Assembly (NCBI RefSeq): GCF_000801105.2
Contig: NC_079512.1
Coordinates: 1,240,263 to 1,304,262, forward strand
Length of the DNA: 64,000 nucleotides
Direction: 5' to 3'
From: Raphanus sativus
Lineage: Eukaryota > Streptophyta > Magnoliopsida > Brassicales > Brassicaceae
Shown here: positions 46,783 to 57,127 of the stretch, one piece after another
How the letters are laid out: each line of letters begins with the position of its first letter
Position numbering within the stretch: the stretch's first letter is position 1
Notes under the pieces: model-generated
The model's database searches: none
Seen by the model: the letters and a program-made list of their open reading frames with translations, nothing else
Told to the model about the DNA's origin: nothing
Program-made: the position numbers and the translations under genes

Positions 46783-47851
46783 GAGTGAGAGGGAGAAAAA
46801 TGCCTATTCCAACCCGAACAATTTCGATCGTGCCAAATACGACCCGAACAAATGGTCAGTGCCAAATACGATCTAAACTTAATTAAAATTCAAAAAAACT
46901 ACCCGAACTTCTTAAAACGTGCCTAAATCTACATTGACTCTAACAGAAGTTAGTCAACTGTTAACAAGATAAAACAATGCCGTTTTGATATACAAGAAAA
47001 AATGCCTATTTCGATCCAAACAATTTCGGTGGTGCCAAATACGACCCGAACACTTGGTCGGTGCCAAACACGACCTGGACTCAATTATAATAAGAAAAGA
47101 ATTACCTGAATTTTTTAAAATGTGTCTAAATCTACATTGACTCTAACAGAAATTAGTCAATTGTTAATAAAATAAAACGACGTCGTTTTGATATATATAT
47201 ATATATATATAATATATGTTTATTACAGGACTCAAGTCCGTGTCGTGATACCCTTTTAAAATGGTACATTAACGACTAGACTAAAATAACTTTTTGAAAT
47301 ATTTTTAGACATTTGAAATTATATAAACTAATATTTTTTTTCATCTTATCCAATTTAAAACTTTGGTGATTGCTTATATATATTTTAGTTATTGTGTAAT
47401 ATGTCTAATATTTTGAACAAGATATCTTAGTGAAAGAAAGGTAAAAGGTTCATGTATAATATATATATCAAAACAACGTCGTTTTATTTTGTTAACATTT
47501 GACTAATTTATGTTAGAGTCAATATAGATTTATGCATATTTTAAAAAGTTCAGGTAATTTTTTTAATTATAATTGAGTTCATGTCGTATCTGGCAATGAC
47601 CATGTGTTCGGATCGTATTTGGCACCATCAAAATTGTTTGGGTCGAAATAGGCACGTCGTTTTATTTTGTTAACGGTTGACTAACTTCTGTTAGAGTCAA
47701 TATAGATTTAGGCACATTTTAAGAAGTTCGGGTAGATTTTTTGAATTTTAATTAAGTTCAAGTCGTATTTGACACTGATCATTTATTCGGGTTGTATTTG
47801 GCACGATAGAAATTATTCGGGTGGAAATAGGCATTTTTCCCGAGTGAGAGG
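46783..47851. mobile_element. MULE-like element with long, internally doubled inverted repeats
   Basis: Termini GAGAAAAATGCCTATT (46793) and the inverted GGGAAAAATGCCTATTTCCACC (to 47841) are flanked by GAGTGAGAGG at 46783-46792 and 47842-47851, a 9-10 bp duplication as for Mutator-like elements. Each side carries two tandem copies of a roughly 190-bp terminal unit (CCAAATACGACCCGAAC..., CTAAATCTACATTGACTCTAACAG). The interior has no open frame. It interrupts homology with the pseudocopy promoter, so it arrived after that duplication. Confidence 0.8.
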
Positions 47852-48000
47852 TATAATGCGGAGCTAAAGAAATTAGAGTATTTGCACTCTACACACAAGC
47901 AAAATCCTATAATTAGGTAAATACACTTTTCAGAGTTACTTCGATTTTGTCGACAATTCTGTGACCAAATTACCCCTATCTCTTATCTAATCATAACCTA

Positions 48001-48028
48001 CTAGGGTGAGATCCGCGCCCTCCGCGGG
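48001..48028 (-). mobile_element. Helitron 3' terminus (minus strand)
   Basis: The minus strand reads CCGCG-GAGGG-CGCGG (48013-48027), then ATCTCACCCTAG and host T. A third terminal type. The 5' end is to the right, probably before 48343, implying a short element or fragment. Confidence 0.65.
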
Positions 48029-48342
48029 GTGAGATAAGCATTTTTTAAAAAACTTAGAGTTTGAAATTTTATTTTCCAACATTATGTATTTTATAAAATT
48101 AAAAGAATACATTGTAGAAATATTAAATTCTAATAAATGTAATATAAACAGGCAGTACATAAGATATTGAATTTATTTTTTGGAAATATAAAATGTTATT
48201 TTCCTGTTCTGAATATATTATAGGGAATTATCTAGAATTTAGAAATACATAATTTTAGAAAATGGAATATAATCTATATACATGATAATATGCCAGAGGG
48301 CTTTGATTGTAATTTTGTATACAATTTAACCCCATACTTTAT

Positions 48343-48403
48343 TGTGTTGGGTATATTCCTTTTTTTTTTTTTTTTTTTTGTCAACTGTGTTGGGTATATT
48401 CCT
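48343..48403 (-). repeat. oligo(A) micro-insertion with 18-bp target duplication
   Basis: TGTGTTGGGTATATTCCT at 48343-48360 and 48386-48403, perfect, flank 25 bp reading GTTGAC-A19 on the minus strand. Confidence 0.85.
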
Positions 48404-48498
48404 AATTTCCCATTTCTTTATGGATTTTAAGCTAATTGACTCCAGAAATTATCACACTATTATATGTTTAGAAACTTTTAAGTCTAGCTGCAGAGAGA

Positions 48499-48564
48499 GA
48501 GAGAGAGATATTGATTTTGATCAAAAAAAAAAAAAAAAAAAAAAAAAGAGAGAGAGATATTGAT
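48499..48564 (+). repeat. oligo(A) micro-insertion with 17-bp target duplication
   Basis: GAGAGAGAGATATTGAT at 48499-48515 and 48548-48564 flank TTTGATC-A25 (48516-48547). The repeat is partly simple GA, which weakens it, but the ATATTGAT part is unique. Confidence 0.7.
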
Positions 48565-48779
48565 GATCCAAACACGTGGTCTTAAGTCTAGCGGGAAAAT
48601 CGAAAACAGAATCTTCTTCCCTCCCAAATTCATCTACGACTTCGGATATTTACAGTTTTGTTTTAACCCTTTGAACGTTATACTTTTTTTTTTAACCAAG
48701 ATCCCCAAATCCACACTAGAAACCCTAGATTCTCTACTCTAGGTCTGATCTCTCCAAATTCGAATTCCTAAACTGACGA

Positions 48780-51700
48780 ATGGACGAATCAGACGGGGTT
48801 GCTGCGGCGGTGATCCAGACTCCACGGAGGAACGTCCGTCGGAAGCTGGTTCAGTCGACGCTGCTCCCGCATAGATCGGAGGATTTGATCGGTTCTAACG
48901 GAGATCGGACGTGCGACGACGTCGGAGAGAGAGAGGAAGGAGGCGAAGGTGGTTTCTGTAGTAGTGAAGGTAAGAAGACGAGAAAGCAGAGGACTCCGAA
49001 GACGAACGGAGCTTCCAAGAAGGACGCAATTGAGTCAACTGGAGATCGAACATGCGACGACGACGCCGGGGAGAAAGAGGAAGGAGATGGTGGTTTCTGT
49101 AGCAGCCAAGGGAAGAAGACGAGGAAGCAGAGGACTCCGAAGAAGAACGGAGCTTCCAACAAGGTTCGTTTATTATTTTTATTTTTTTTTTCTGATAAGA
49201 AGAACGAATTATCATGCAGCAATGTTTGATTGCTTTTGGGAGAAGATTATGTAATTTAAACGATGTTTCTCTTTTTTTTTTTTTGTTATTATTTTGGGAT
49301 GAAGATGGCTAAAGGAAAGTCGCCCCGTAAATCAACGCCTAAGAAGAATGCAGCTAAGAATAACGGGAATGTAGCTGGTGATGATGATCACACTAATGTC
49401 GCACCTTTAGTAGTTCCCAATTTGCGTCTCGAAGCAAAACTAAGAGCTGAGGTAAGTTCAAATCATTTTTTTTTTTTAGAATTTAATGCATTAATGTGAG
49501 GTAGCAGCATTCGAACGAGGTCACAAGTTTATACCTATGAGGGAGTCTAAGTGGTCTCAAGTTTCAAGTCCTGTTTGAGACGTGATTTTGGTGTGACCTT
49601 TTGGTCTCATATGTAGAATTAGGTCTAAAGTCTGTGTATTTTATTGGATTTCAGGAAGATTCGCGGATGTCTGCTGGGAAGCAACTACATCCCTTTTTCT
49701 CGTCTTGGAAAGGAGGTAAAAAGAATCAAGAAGCAGCTGCGGCAGCAGCAGCAGAGAATGGTGGTTGTCAGGAGCAAGTAAAAGATAAAATTGTCACCAT
49801 GGGCCCTGTCCATGTATTTGAGAGGTTTGAGGTATGTTTGTATACGTTATAGTGTGACTTCCTCGATCATGTTAACTAAGTAAGGAATCTGAAGAAGTAA
49901 ATTTTCTTTGTAGGATGTAAATCGGACCATTGATTGGAAGAACTGGACTTTCATTGACCAACCTTCCACCACTCGGAGTCCTCATCAACCAATGAAATCC
50001 GGCTCTCTTACACACCGGCTCAAGGAATTTGATCTAAATGAACCGCCGGCTCTTTCACATCCTGACGTGTGCATCATCGATGATGAGGAGCCCGGAAAAT
50101 GTGCTAGTCAAGCTGATAGTATCACAGAGGTATCTCCGGTGGTCTTAATATCATATCAGGAGGAGAAACACGGGTACCTTGGCTCATCAGACAGAGAAGA
50201 AGTGGCGGTGAGCTATTTTGTTTTTTTCCTTTTGGTCTTTGTGTTTCGTTTCTTTAACCATTCATGACACAAGGGTCATTTCCTGTACTCTTTCTAGGAT
50301 TGTGAAGCTCATGAAGCTGTTAACTTGTCTAATCGTGTTGGTGATGCAGCAGAAGTTTCTCATGAGCTGCAAAGCATATCATGTCGAGAAAGGTAGAATT
50401 TTTTTTTGTGGTTTGTTATCAGTAGCAGAACACAGGTTTGATCTTCAGTTTCTAATGTATGCAATGATTATTTCAGTGGCCAGCCTCGTAATAGCTTATG
50501 GGCAGATAAGTACCAGCCAAGAAGTGCCTCTGAGGTTAGAAAGTTTTAACATACCGTCTTCATATTGAAATATGCATGTCTACAGCTTCTAGGGTGATAT
50601 GATTATAGAAAAGCAGCAAGCACATGTTTCTCATAGTTTCTTACCCTGAGTTCTTGCAGGTATGTGGTAATGCTGAATCTGTGAAGCTAATGAATGAATG
50701 GCTGGGCCAATGGCATGAGAGAGGCTTTCAGCCAAGCAAAGATTTTTTGAGCAGTGATGAGGAGAAATCGCAAGATGCTGATTACAACTGTTCTGAAAGT
50801 GATTCTGACTCGGAAAATATTGGTGCCGAAGACCGCCTGAAAAATGTTCTGCTAATCGTTGGTCCAGTTGGGGTGTGTGATAAGTTATTCTGCCTCGAAC
50901 TTTCAGTTTTTTTTACTTCTACATTGGTTTCTGCGTTTCATGTGAGGGACTCTTATGTTAGTGATTTTGCATGTGTTACAGAGTGGGAAATCTGCAGCTG
51001 TTCATGCATGTGCTAAGGAGCAAGGGTTTAAAATCCTTGAGGTATCAATGTGTTTTTGCTAAATGTATCAGAAGTGTTGTCTATCTGGCATAGAATGTCT
51101 CTAATGACTTTTGTCTATAGTCTAATGCATCAGAATGCCGAAGTGGAGCAGTTGTTAGGCAGAAATTTGGGGAGGCTCTCAAGTCATATAGCCTGTCAAG
51201 GTACAAAGAATTGCAACAGTTATAAATTTTAGGATTTGCAACTTTTTGCATTTCTGGCGGTACATGCAAACTCAAGAATAATCTGCTTACATTAATTTGT
51301 TATATCAGGTCACTGGAGCCTCTTTTCAATGGGGTAGAGGATGTGATTGAAGTGGCACCTGTATTGCATATCCAGAATGACAAATCTAACTTGAAACCTT
51401 TAATTCTTTTTGAGGACGTAGATATTTCCTTTGCTGAAGATCGTGGTCTCGTTTCTGCTATCCAGCAGATTGCTGAGAAAGCAAAAGGGCCTGTGGTATT
51501 GACTGCCAATGGTAGTATTCGTTCATGTTTGATATAACTTTTTAATTTTGTCCTTCACTTGTAGTGAATCTTAATGAATCTAATTTACTGATGGCATTAC
51601 ATGGCTATATACAGACAAGAATCATGGTTTACCAGACAACTTGGAGAGGATAGAAGTTTGCTTTTCTTTGCCATCAACAGAAGAGCTGTTTAGCCACCTT

Positions 51701-53803
51701 TCTTCGGTAAATATTATGCTGCATAACCTTCGATTGTGAATTGGATTCTTCTAACATTTGTTGTTTCACAGGTTTGTGCTGTAGAGGAAGTCAAAGTTAG
51801 TCCTGGTTCACTAGAGCAATTGACCATCTTTTGTGGTGGTGATATACGGAAAGCTATGATGCAATTACAGTTTTGGTTTCAGAGTAAATCCAAAAGAGGT
51901 AAATACAAAAAGAAATGTCTTCGTAGTTTTCATCAGCTAAAGACTACGTGATTTGTTTTAACATTTGATCTCTCTGCATTTTAATTTCCCATACTCAGCC
52001 AGAAAGGCGAAGAACACCGCTGATCCATATAGCTTTGACCATGAAGCTGGCCACGTGCTGCTTCCCAAGATGATTACCCGGGATTTTCCTTCTCAGTTAT
52101 CTCAGTATGTGGAGAGTGAGATCGCTAAATCATTATCCATGGCGGAAGAAAGTTACAACACAGTTGAAATATTTGTTGAAGAGGTTGAGAACGAAAAAAT
52201 GCTCAACAGATACTGGTGGCAAGGTGCAGAAAAGAACAGCATAGAAGCCAAGAAAGCAGCCATGTTAAGGAGGCAGAACGATGATGATGAATTAGAAGAC
52301 GTCTTGAGTGGTCCGTTTGAACTTAGCAATGCTTCCTACCAAGCACCGTCTTCCTCTCGGCCAAACAGAAGGAGGAAGCTCAATGTTGTGATGTCCTCTG
52401 ATTCAGAAGATGAACCGGTGAGGGAAACAGCCCCACTAGCAGCTGATCCTTCAGTTCCTTATCAGTACGAGACATCAAAACTCTCTTGCGTTGATGAGGT
52501 GTCCCAGTCAGTTGATATATCATGCGTACCAGAATCATCATATGTTCCAGAAACTTTAATGGATAGTGAAGCTGATCTGTCGCCAAGAGCAGTATCTTGT
52601 GGTCACTTTGATGGAAGAGCAGAAGTGTCCATGAGTGAGGACGTTGTACAGAACTCCCCATCAAGAGAGATATACATAGACAGCTTTAAGAATACGTGTG
52701 AGACCATTGCAGAATCTTCTGATGGGACAATGATGGAAGATTGTTTTAAGGAATATGTAGGGAGTTCCCAAAAGATGCAACAAGTAACAGATGAATGCAG
52801 CCGTATAGATTTCGGTATGAAACTCAAGACTGCTACTAAACAACCGAAGCTTGAAACGGTGCAAGAATCATGGAACAAACTCTGTTCGAGACATGCTGAT
52901 CTGAAGCCATACTTGGATTCAGAACCTGTAGAAGTTCCACAAGTTCTTGATCTCACTCATCAGATAACCAATTTAATTTCAGAAGCTGACCTGACGCGTT
53001 CTAGATTCCTGAACCTTGTGAGTATTTAACATTACTATTCAGCTTCATCTCTTTCCATATTTTTTTTTAACTTGGGGAATTCACTTCTTTAGGTTGCTAT
53101 GGAGCCAATGATGACAGTTTCTGGAGATCTTGACACGTCTGGTTATGTGCTTGAACAGATGACTTCCACTGTGGCACAGCAAGGGTTTAGATTTTACACG
53201 AACCAAATCGCTTCAACAGGATCCTTCCCCACTCCATCAGCCACCATCGTACCAGGTGGAGGATTGGTAGTAGACGAGAGAAAACAGGATTATACATGGA
53301 GCAGTGGAAGCTGCTTGGATATGAAACCAGAAACACATATAGACGTATTAAAATGGTAAAATAATGTCGTCCTCCTCCCAACACTTATGAGCTATTAATG
53401 ACTTGTATGTATATCACTCTTCCCTTATGGGAGATGCTGTTTTTTTTTTTCGAATTGCAGTGAGCAAATGGTACAGCTTTCCAGCATATTAGAGTCAGTA
53501 GTCCCTCTGAGATCATTGAGGGGAGGAGCTTTCCATGAATATGCTTCATACATAGGGAAGATTTCAAGAGCTAATCCCTCTAATTTATCTGGAGCCATGG
53601 AGAATAGCAGACGGCGAAGGTCAGTACCAATTAGTTCACCACTGTTTCAAAAGTATGACATGATTTCTCTCCTAACCTATACCATGTTTCCTCGATTCAG
53701 GTCAAGAGAATCTCGACATTATCTGTCAATGGATCTTTCCTCGGAAGATATTGCATTCTTGGGTCAACAAAACACATACAGAAGAGAAGAGATGAATAAC
53801 TGA
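48780..53803 (+). CDS. ATAD5/Elg1-like AAA+ protein (PCNA-unloading family), 16 exons
   Basis: Large RFC-like ATPase; ATAD5/Elg1 relatives unload PCNA in the nucleus. Exons: 48780-49163, 49305-49451, 49655-49831, 49914-50207, 50298-50392, 50477-50534, 50660-50872, 50982-51041, 51121-51200, 51309-51511, 51615-51706, 51772-51898, 51999-53017, 53093-53355, 53461-53619, 53701-53803. All phases agree; about 1157 residues. Landmarks: N-terminal RRKLVQSTLLPHR; a 47-residue tandem repeat (about 41-134); HPFFSSW; the RFC motif LWADKYQPRSASE; Walker A GPVGSGKSAAV (453-463); Walker B LILFEDVD (534-541); sensor VVLTAND; and FCGGDIRKAMMQLQFW. The PCNA role is from the family. It matches At1g77620 as remembered. 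The reading frame is intact. A truncated copy is at 34.5-35.8 kb, and its promoter is separated from it by a MULE. Confidence 0.9.
48900..49163 (+). repeat. 141-bp in-frame tandem duplication in exon 1
   Basis: GGAGATCGGACGTGCGACGA... (48900 on) is repeated 141 bp later. In protein it gives GDRTCDD...GGFCSS.GKKTRKQRTPK.NGAS twice, starting at residues 41 and 88. The copies are highly similar in DNA, so the duplication is fairly recent. Confidence 0.9.
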
Positions 53804-54083
53804 ACCAGTTCAGTTGTATAGAAATCAGAAAAGCTCCACACTTCAGAGAGTTTTAAACATGTTTGATTAGAGCTTTAGGCATACCTTATTGCATAGTTTC
53901 TTCATTTACAATATATACCCATAGAAAATTAAAAAAAAAAAAGAGAAACAGCAATTGTTGTATACTTGTATTTGATAAATTAAAGATTCTACATATGATA
54001 TAATAGAATACTTACCAGATTAAAAACGTTGTGACGTCCAATTGAATTGGCAATGTACTAATTTTCAGTTTTCTACTTTTGTA
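53804..54083 (+). other. 3' flank of the ATAD5-like gene
   Basis: Probable 3' UTR; no further gene seen. Confidence 0.4.
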
Positions 54084-55012
54084 GAGCATCTCCAACCCTT
54101 CTCTATATTTACCTCTAAATGATATAATAGAGTAAAATTTATTCCAACCCACCTTTATTTCTTCTCCTAAAATAGAGATTTGCTATTTTTTTCTCTATAT
54201 TTAGGGGAAAAAATAGCTTCCTATATAATAGAGGCAAACTTTTTTATTTACAAAATAGTCCTCTAATTTTTATGATTGTAACTAAAATACTTGTTTATAA
54301 AAAAATATAATTTTTACATATAAAAGCACAGATTTTTGTTATTTACGTACTGATTCTTAAATTTTATAACTATAATTATAATTAAAATAAAATATAAATA
54401 TTATTATTTTATTCAAAAGTCAAGAATTTTTATTTAAATATTAATCAATACAACATATTAAAACAACTTAATACTCTGGTAAATTACTTTTGGATCCATA
54501 AAGATTATTAAAATATTGTCCAAATAATGTTGATGGAGGAGGAATTTGTTGATCTTGTTGCTGATGACTGCGCTTTTGTAAAATCCGTGCTTTTTCTGCT
54601 TGGAAATGTTCACAAACATTTGGATTTCTATGGAATTTAAATTACAAAATAAAATTTTGTTTTCTTCCTTCATCTCTTTCAAAGCATAATTTTGTCTTTG
54701 AATCTCCAAATGTTCTTGTCTTTGTTCACTTGACTTCTTTAGTTGTTCCCTGAATTGGTTATTTCCTCCTTCTAGCTTATTGATAACCGAAGTGGTTTGA
54801 TCAACAATTTTTCGCTTCATTTTGGATTTTTTTACTCCAAGTGGTCGTGAAGAGGGAGATCCACTAAATGTTCTCACTCTCATCATTTAAGTTTAGTGAA
54901 GAAGAAGATAACCTTGGTGATGCTTGAGTTGGAGAATCAAGATTGAGATTATCTGATTCTAAAGATGTGTACTCAACACCACATGGTTATGTTTGTGTTT
55001 GCATTCTGTGAA
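54084..55012 (-). mobile_element. decayed PIF/Harbinger-related element
   Basis: The left side starts GAGCATCTCCAACCC (54084), a common terminal motif of plant Harbinger/Tourist elements, and the following 160 bp resemble a MITE of that group. The minus strand carries the MYB/NAM-like remnant at 54458-54886. No matching right terminus was found. Confidence 0.45.
54458..54886 (-). pseudogene. NAM-associated-domain protein remnant (Harbinger ORF1-like)
   Basis: The frame begins MMRVRTFSGSPSSRPLGVKK and continues KMKRKIVDQ...EQLKKSSEQRQEHLEIQRQNYALKEMKEENKILF, matching the C-terminal domain of the NAM-associated/trihelix-like proteins carried by PIF/Harbinger elements, often misnamed GST T3-like in Brassica annotations. 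The MYB-like N-terminus is missing and the end is frame-shifted nonsense. Confidence 0.65.
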
Positions 55013-55060
55013 TACAGTTTACTATATGTTAAAATTTTATAAACCTAATATTGTAAAGTC

Positions 55061-55109
55061 ATGATTCATCAGTGGGTTTTTTTTTACAAAAAAAATGATT
55101 CATCGGTGG
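55061..55109 (-). repeat. oligo(A)/(T) micro-insertion with 15-bp target duplication
   Basis: ATGATTCATCAGTGG (55061-55075) and ATGATTCATCGGTGG (55095-55109), one mismatch, flank 19 bp G-T9-AC-A7. The stub differs from the others (minus: T7-GT-A9-C). Confidence 0.6.
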
Positions 55110-55446
55110 ACAAATTATTGTAGTCTCTATTTGAAAATGAAAAATATTTTAGAGAATGTTTAGTATTTTAAAATATACAACAATTCCATACTTTAAGATG
55201 ATTTTAGTTAAGACTATTTTAAATTATTTTATGACAATATTTTTGGATAAAACAAATCTTATGATTTTAGATAAAACATCATATACATTTTAAAAGTAGT
55301 TAATTTCTCTGCGATGTGTTAGACTCCACTAACAAATACATAACTAGTTTAATATCATCAACCAACTCCAATACAATAGAAATATAACCAACAATTTGAA
55401 ATTGCTTTTGTATTTATGTTATGAGTTGGAATAAAATTATATAATA

Positions 55447-55570
55447 ACGTGGGTGGTTCCATTGGTTAGACCATTATCTGTATGATTATAATATACATCC
55501 ATAGGTCTCATCTAGTTTATAACCTACACATACAATACTAAAAATTGTAACTTTTTTTTTATTTTGACAA
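55447..55570 (+). mobile_element. possible tRNA-derived SINE fragment
   Basis: GTGGGTGGTTCCATTGGTTAGACC resembles a tRNA-like A-box head, and ATAGGTCTCATCT lies at about the B-box distance. It runs into a T-run. No target duplication was seen. Confidence 0.35.
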
Positions 55571-56762
55571 AGTTTCTGATTGAAGATAAAGATTCCATGG
55601 TGACAGCGAACACGTTATTCAGATTCTCCTACATTATTCTATACAAAACTAACGTCTAAGAAAATAATCTGATATCTATGTGTTTACGAAAACCGTCCAA
55701 GATACAAAAGCTTTAATATGTCATGGTTTGGAAATACAAATACAATGAATGCAAAAGACAATGGTTATTGAAAAACACACTTGAAATATAGAAATTTACC
55801 TAATGAAGTTAGTAGACCATTGTCGTTGTGGCAAGCATTTCGAGAAGTGGGACATGTGAGACAACTAAATCTCTATAAATAGATCCATCATTCTCTTGTA
55901 TTCCTCACACTTCTACACACAAATTATTTTGCTTACCTTACAAAAATCTCTACAAAAATGTAGGATACGGTAATAAATTATACAACATCAATAAACTAAA
56001 TTTATCAAATATGACACTAAATAATATAATAATAAAATAAATATAATAATTTATAAATTTTGAATACTATTATACATATTCTATTTTTAATTATTAATTT
56101 AATACAAGTTAATTTAATATATTTTGTCCAAAATATAGCTAATTATATTTTTAAATATTTACTAAATATCATTTAAAATAAAAAAATATTAACTTATCAT
56201 AATTAAACTAAATTTTATATTAGTTGTTAATAATAAAATAATAAAATTTAAAATAATAATTAAATTTTATTTTAAATATAATTAAAATTTTGAAATATTA
56301 AAACTGCACATGATGCAGGAAAACACTAGTTAAAAGTAAATAGTTAGATAATACACAAAACACCAAAAACACTTAACTATATGTTAATTCAAATATTCAA
56401 ACCAAACCAATTTTCATGTTATTTTGGAATACATTATTCAAATTTATATATCTTTTATATGTTATCCATGCCATGCCGGCTATAGTATAAGTAGAGGTTT
56501 CGGGGTGTCTTCTTCGGAACCAACTTTCTTGTGAATGAATCATAAAAGATGTTGAACTGATGTAGTCAATTGACCATTGAAAAAACAAACATGAAACTAC
56601 CACATGTTGATGTTTAGTGAGGTGCTGCTAAAATAACCTTACTGCTCGTAGTGTCAAAATGGGCAAAGCGCATCGATCTGACATTTGCTTATAGCTAGGA
56701 TGATCGTAGCAAATTAAGCATTCATAACAATAGTCAAAAGTCACTAATTCAAGCATCCATAA

Positions 56763-57023
56763 TACTCCCTCCGTTCCTGAAAGTAAGATTTTCTGGATTT
56801 TATTTTTGTTCCATAAAAATAGTTTTTCTATATTTTTAAGGTATTTTTGTATACTTTTAAGGATCATTAGTTATGAATATTTGAACTGATTAAATTTTAT
56901 TGGTAGATAGTTATTGGGAATTGTATAAAAAGATAAAATAATAAACTAAACTGCAAATATTTATTATAGTCTTAATAACCGTGAAAACTCTAGAAAATCT
57001 TACTTTCAGGAATGGAGGGAGTA
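56763..57023. mobile_element. Stowaway MITE
   Basis: CTCCCTCCGTTCCTGAAAGTAAGATTTTCT (56765 on) is mirrored by AGAAAATCTTACTTTCAGGAATGGAGGGAG (to 57021), with TA on both sides. Immediately after it GAGTAATTAATAGACAAAAAG is tandemly duplicated. Confidence 0.88.
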
Positions 57024-57127
57024 ATTAATAGACAAAAAGGGAGTAATTAATAGACAAAAAGTCACTAGAGAGGGTTCATTTTTATGATCTAAATGGAAAC
57101 ACAAAGAAAGCCAAGCAACAAAGCGAC

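Larger units (their letters stand above)
55013..56762. other. AT-rich intergenic DNA
   Basis: No gene is supported. Contains a micro-insertion (55061-55109), a SINE-like fragment (55447-55570), and the dispersed repeat at about 56690-56760 that is inverted relative to 37135-37205. Confidence 0.4.

Noticed and set aside
47219..47290. SINE-like or tRNA-like words inside the MULE (GGACTTGAGTCC on minus strand)
   Set aside because: Suggestive of A and B boxes but without a tail or target duplication; too weak to list.
54458..54886. Glutathione S-transferase T3-like gene
   Set aside because: That name is a common database misannotation; the sequence is the NAM-associated domain of a Harbinger-type element, and no GST domain is present.
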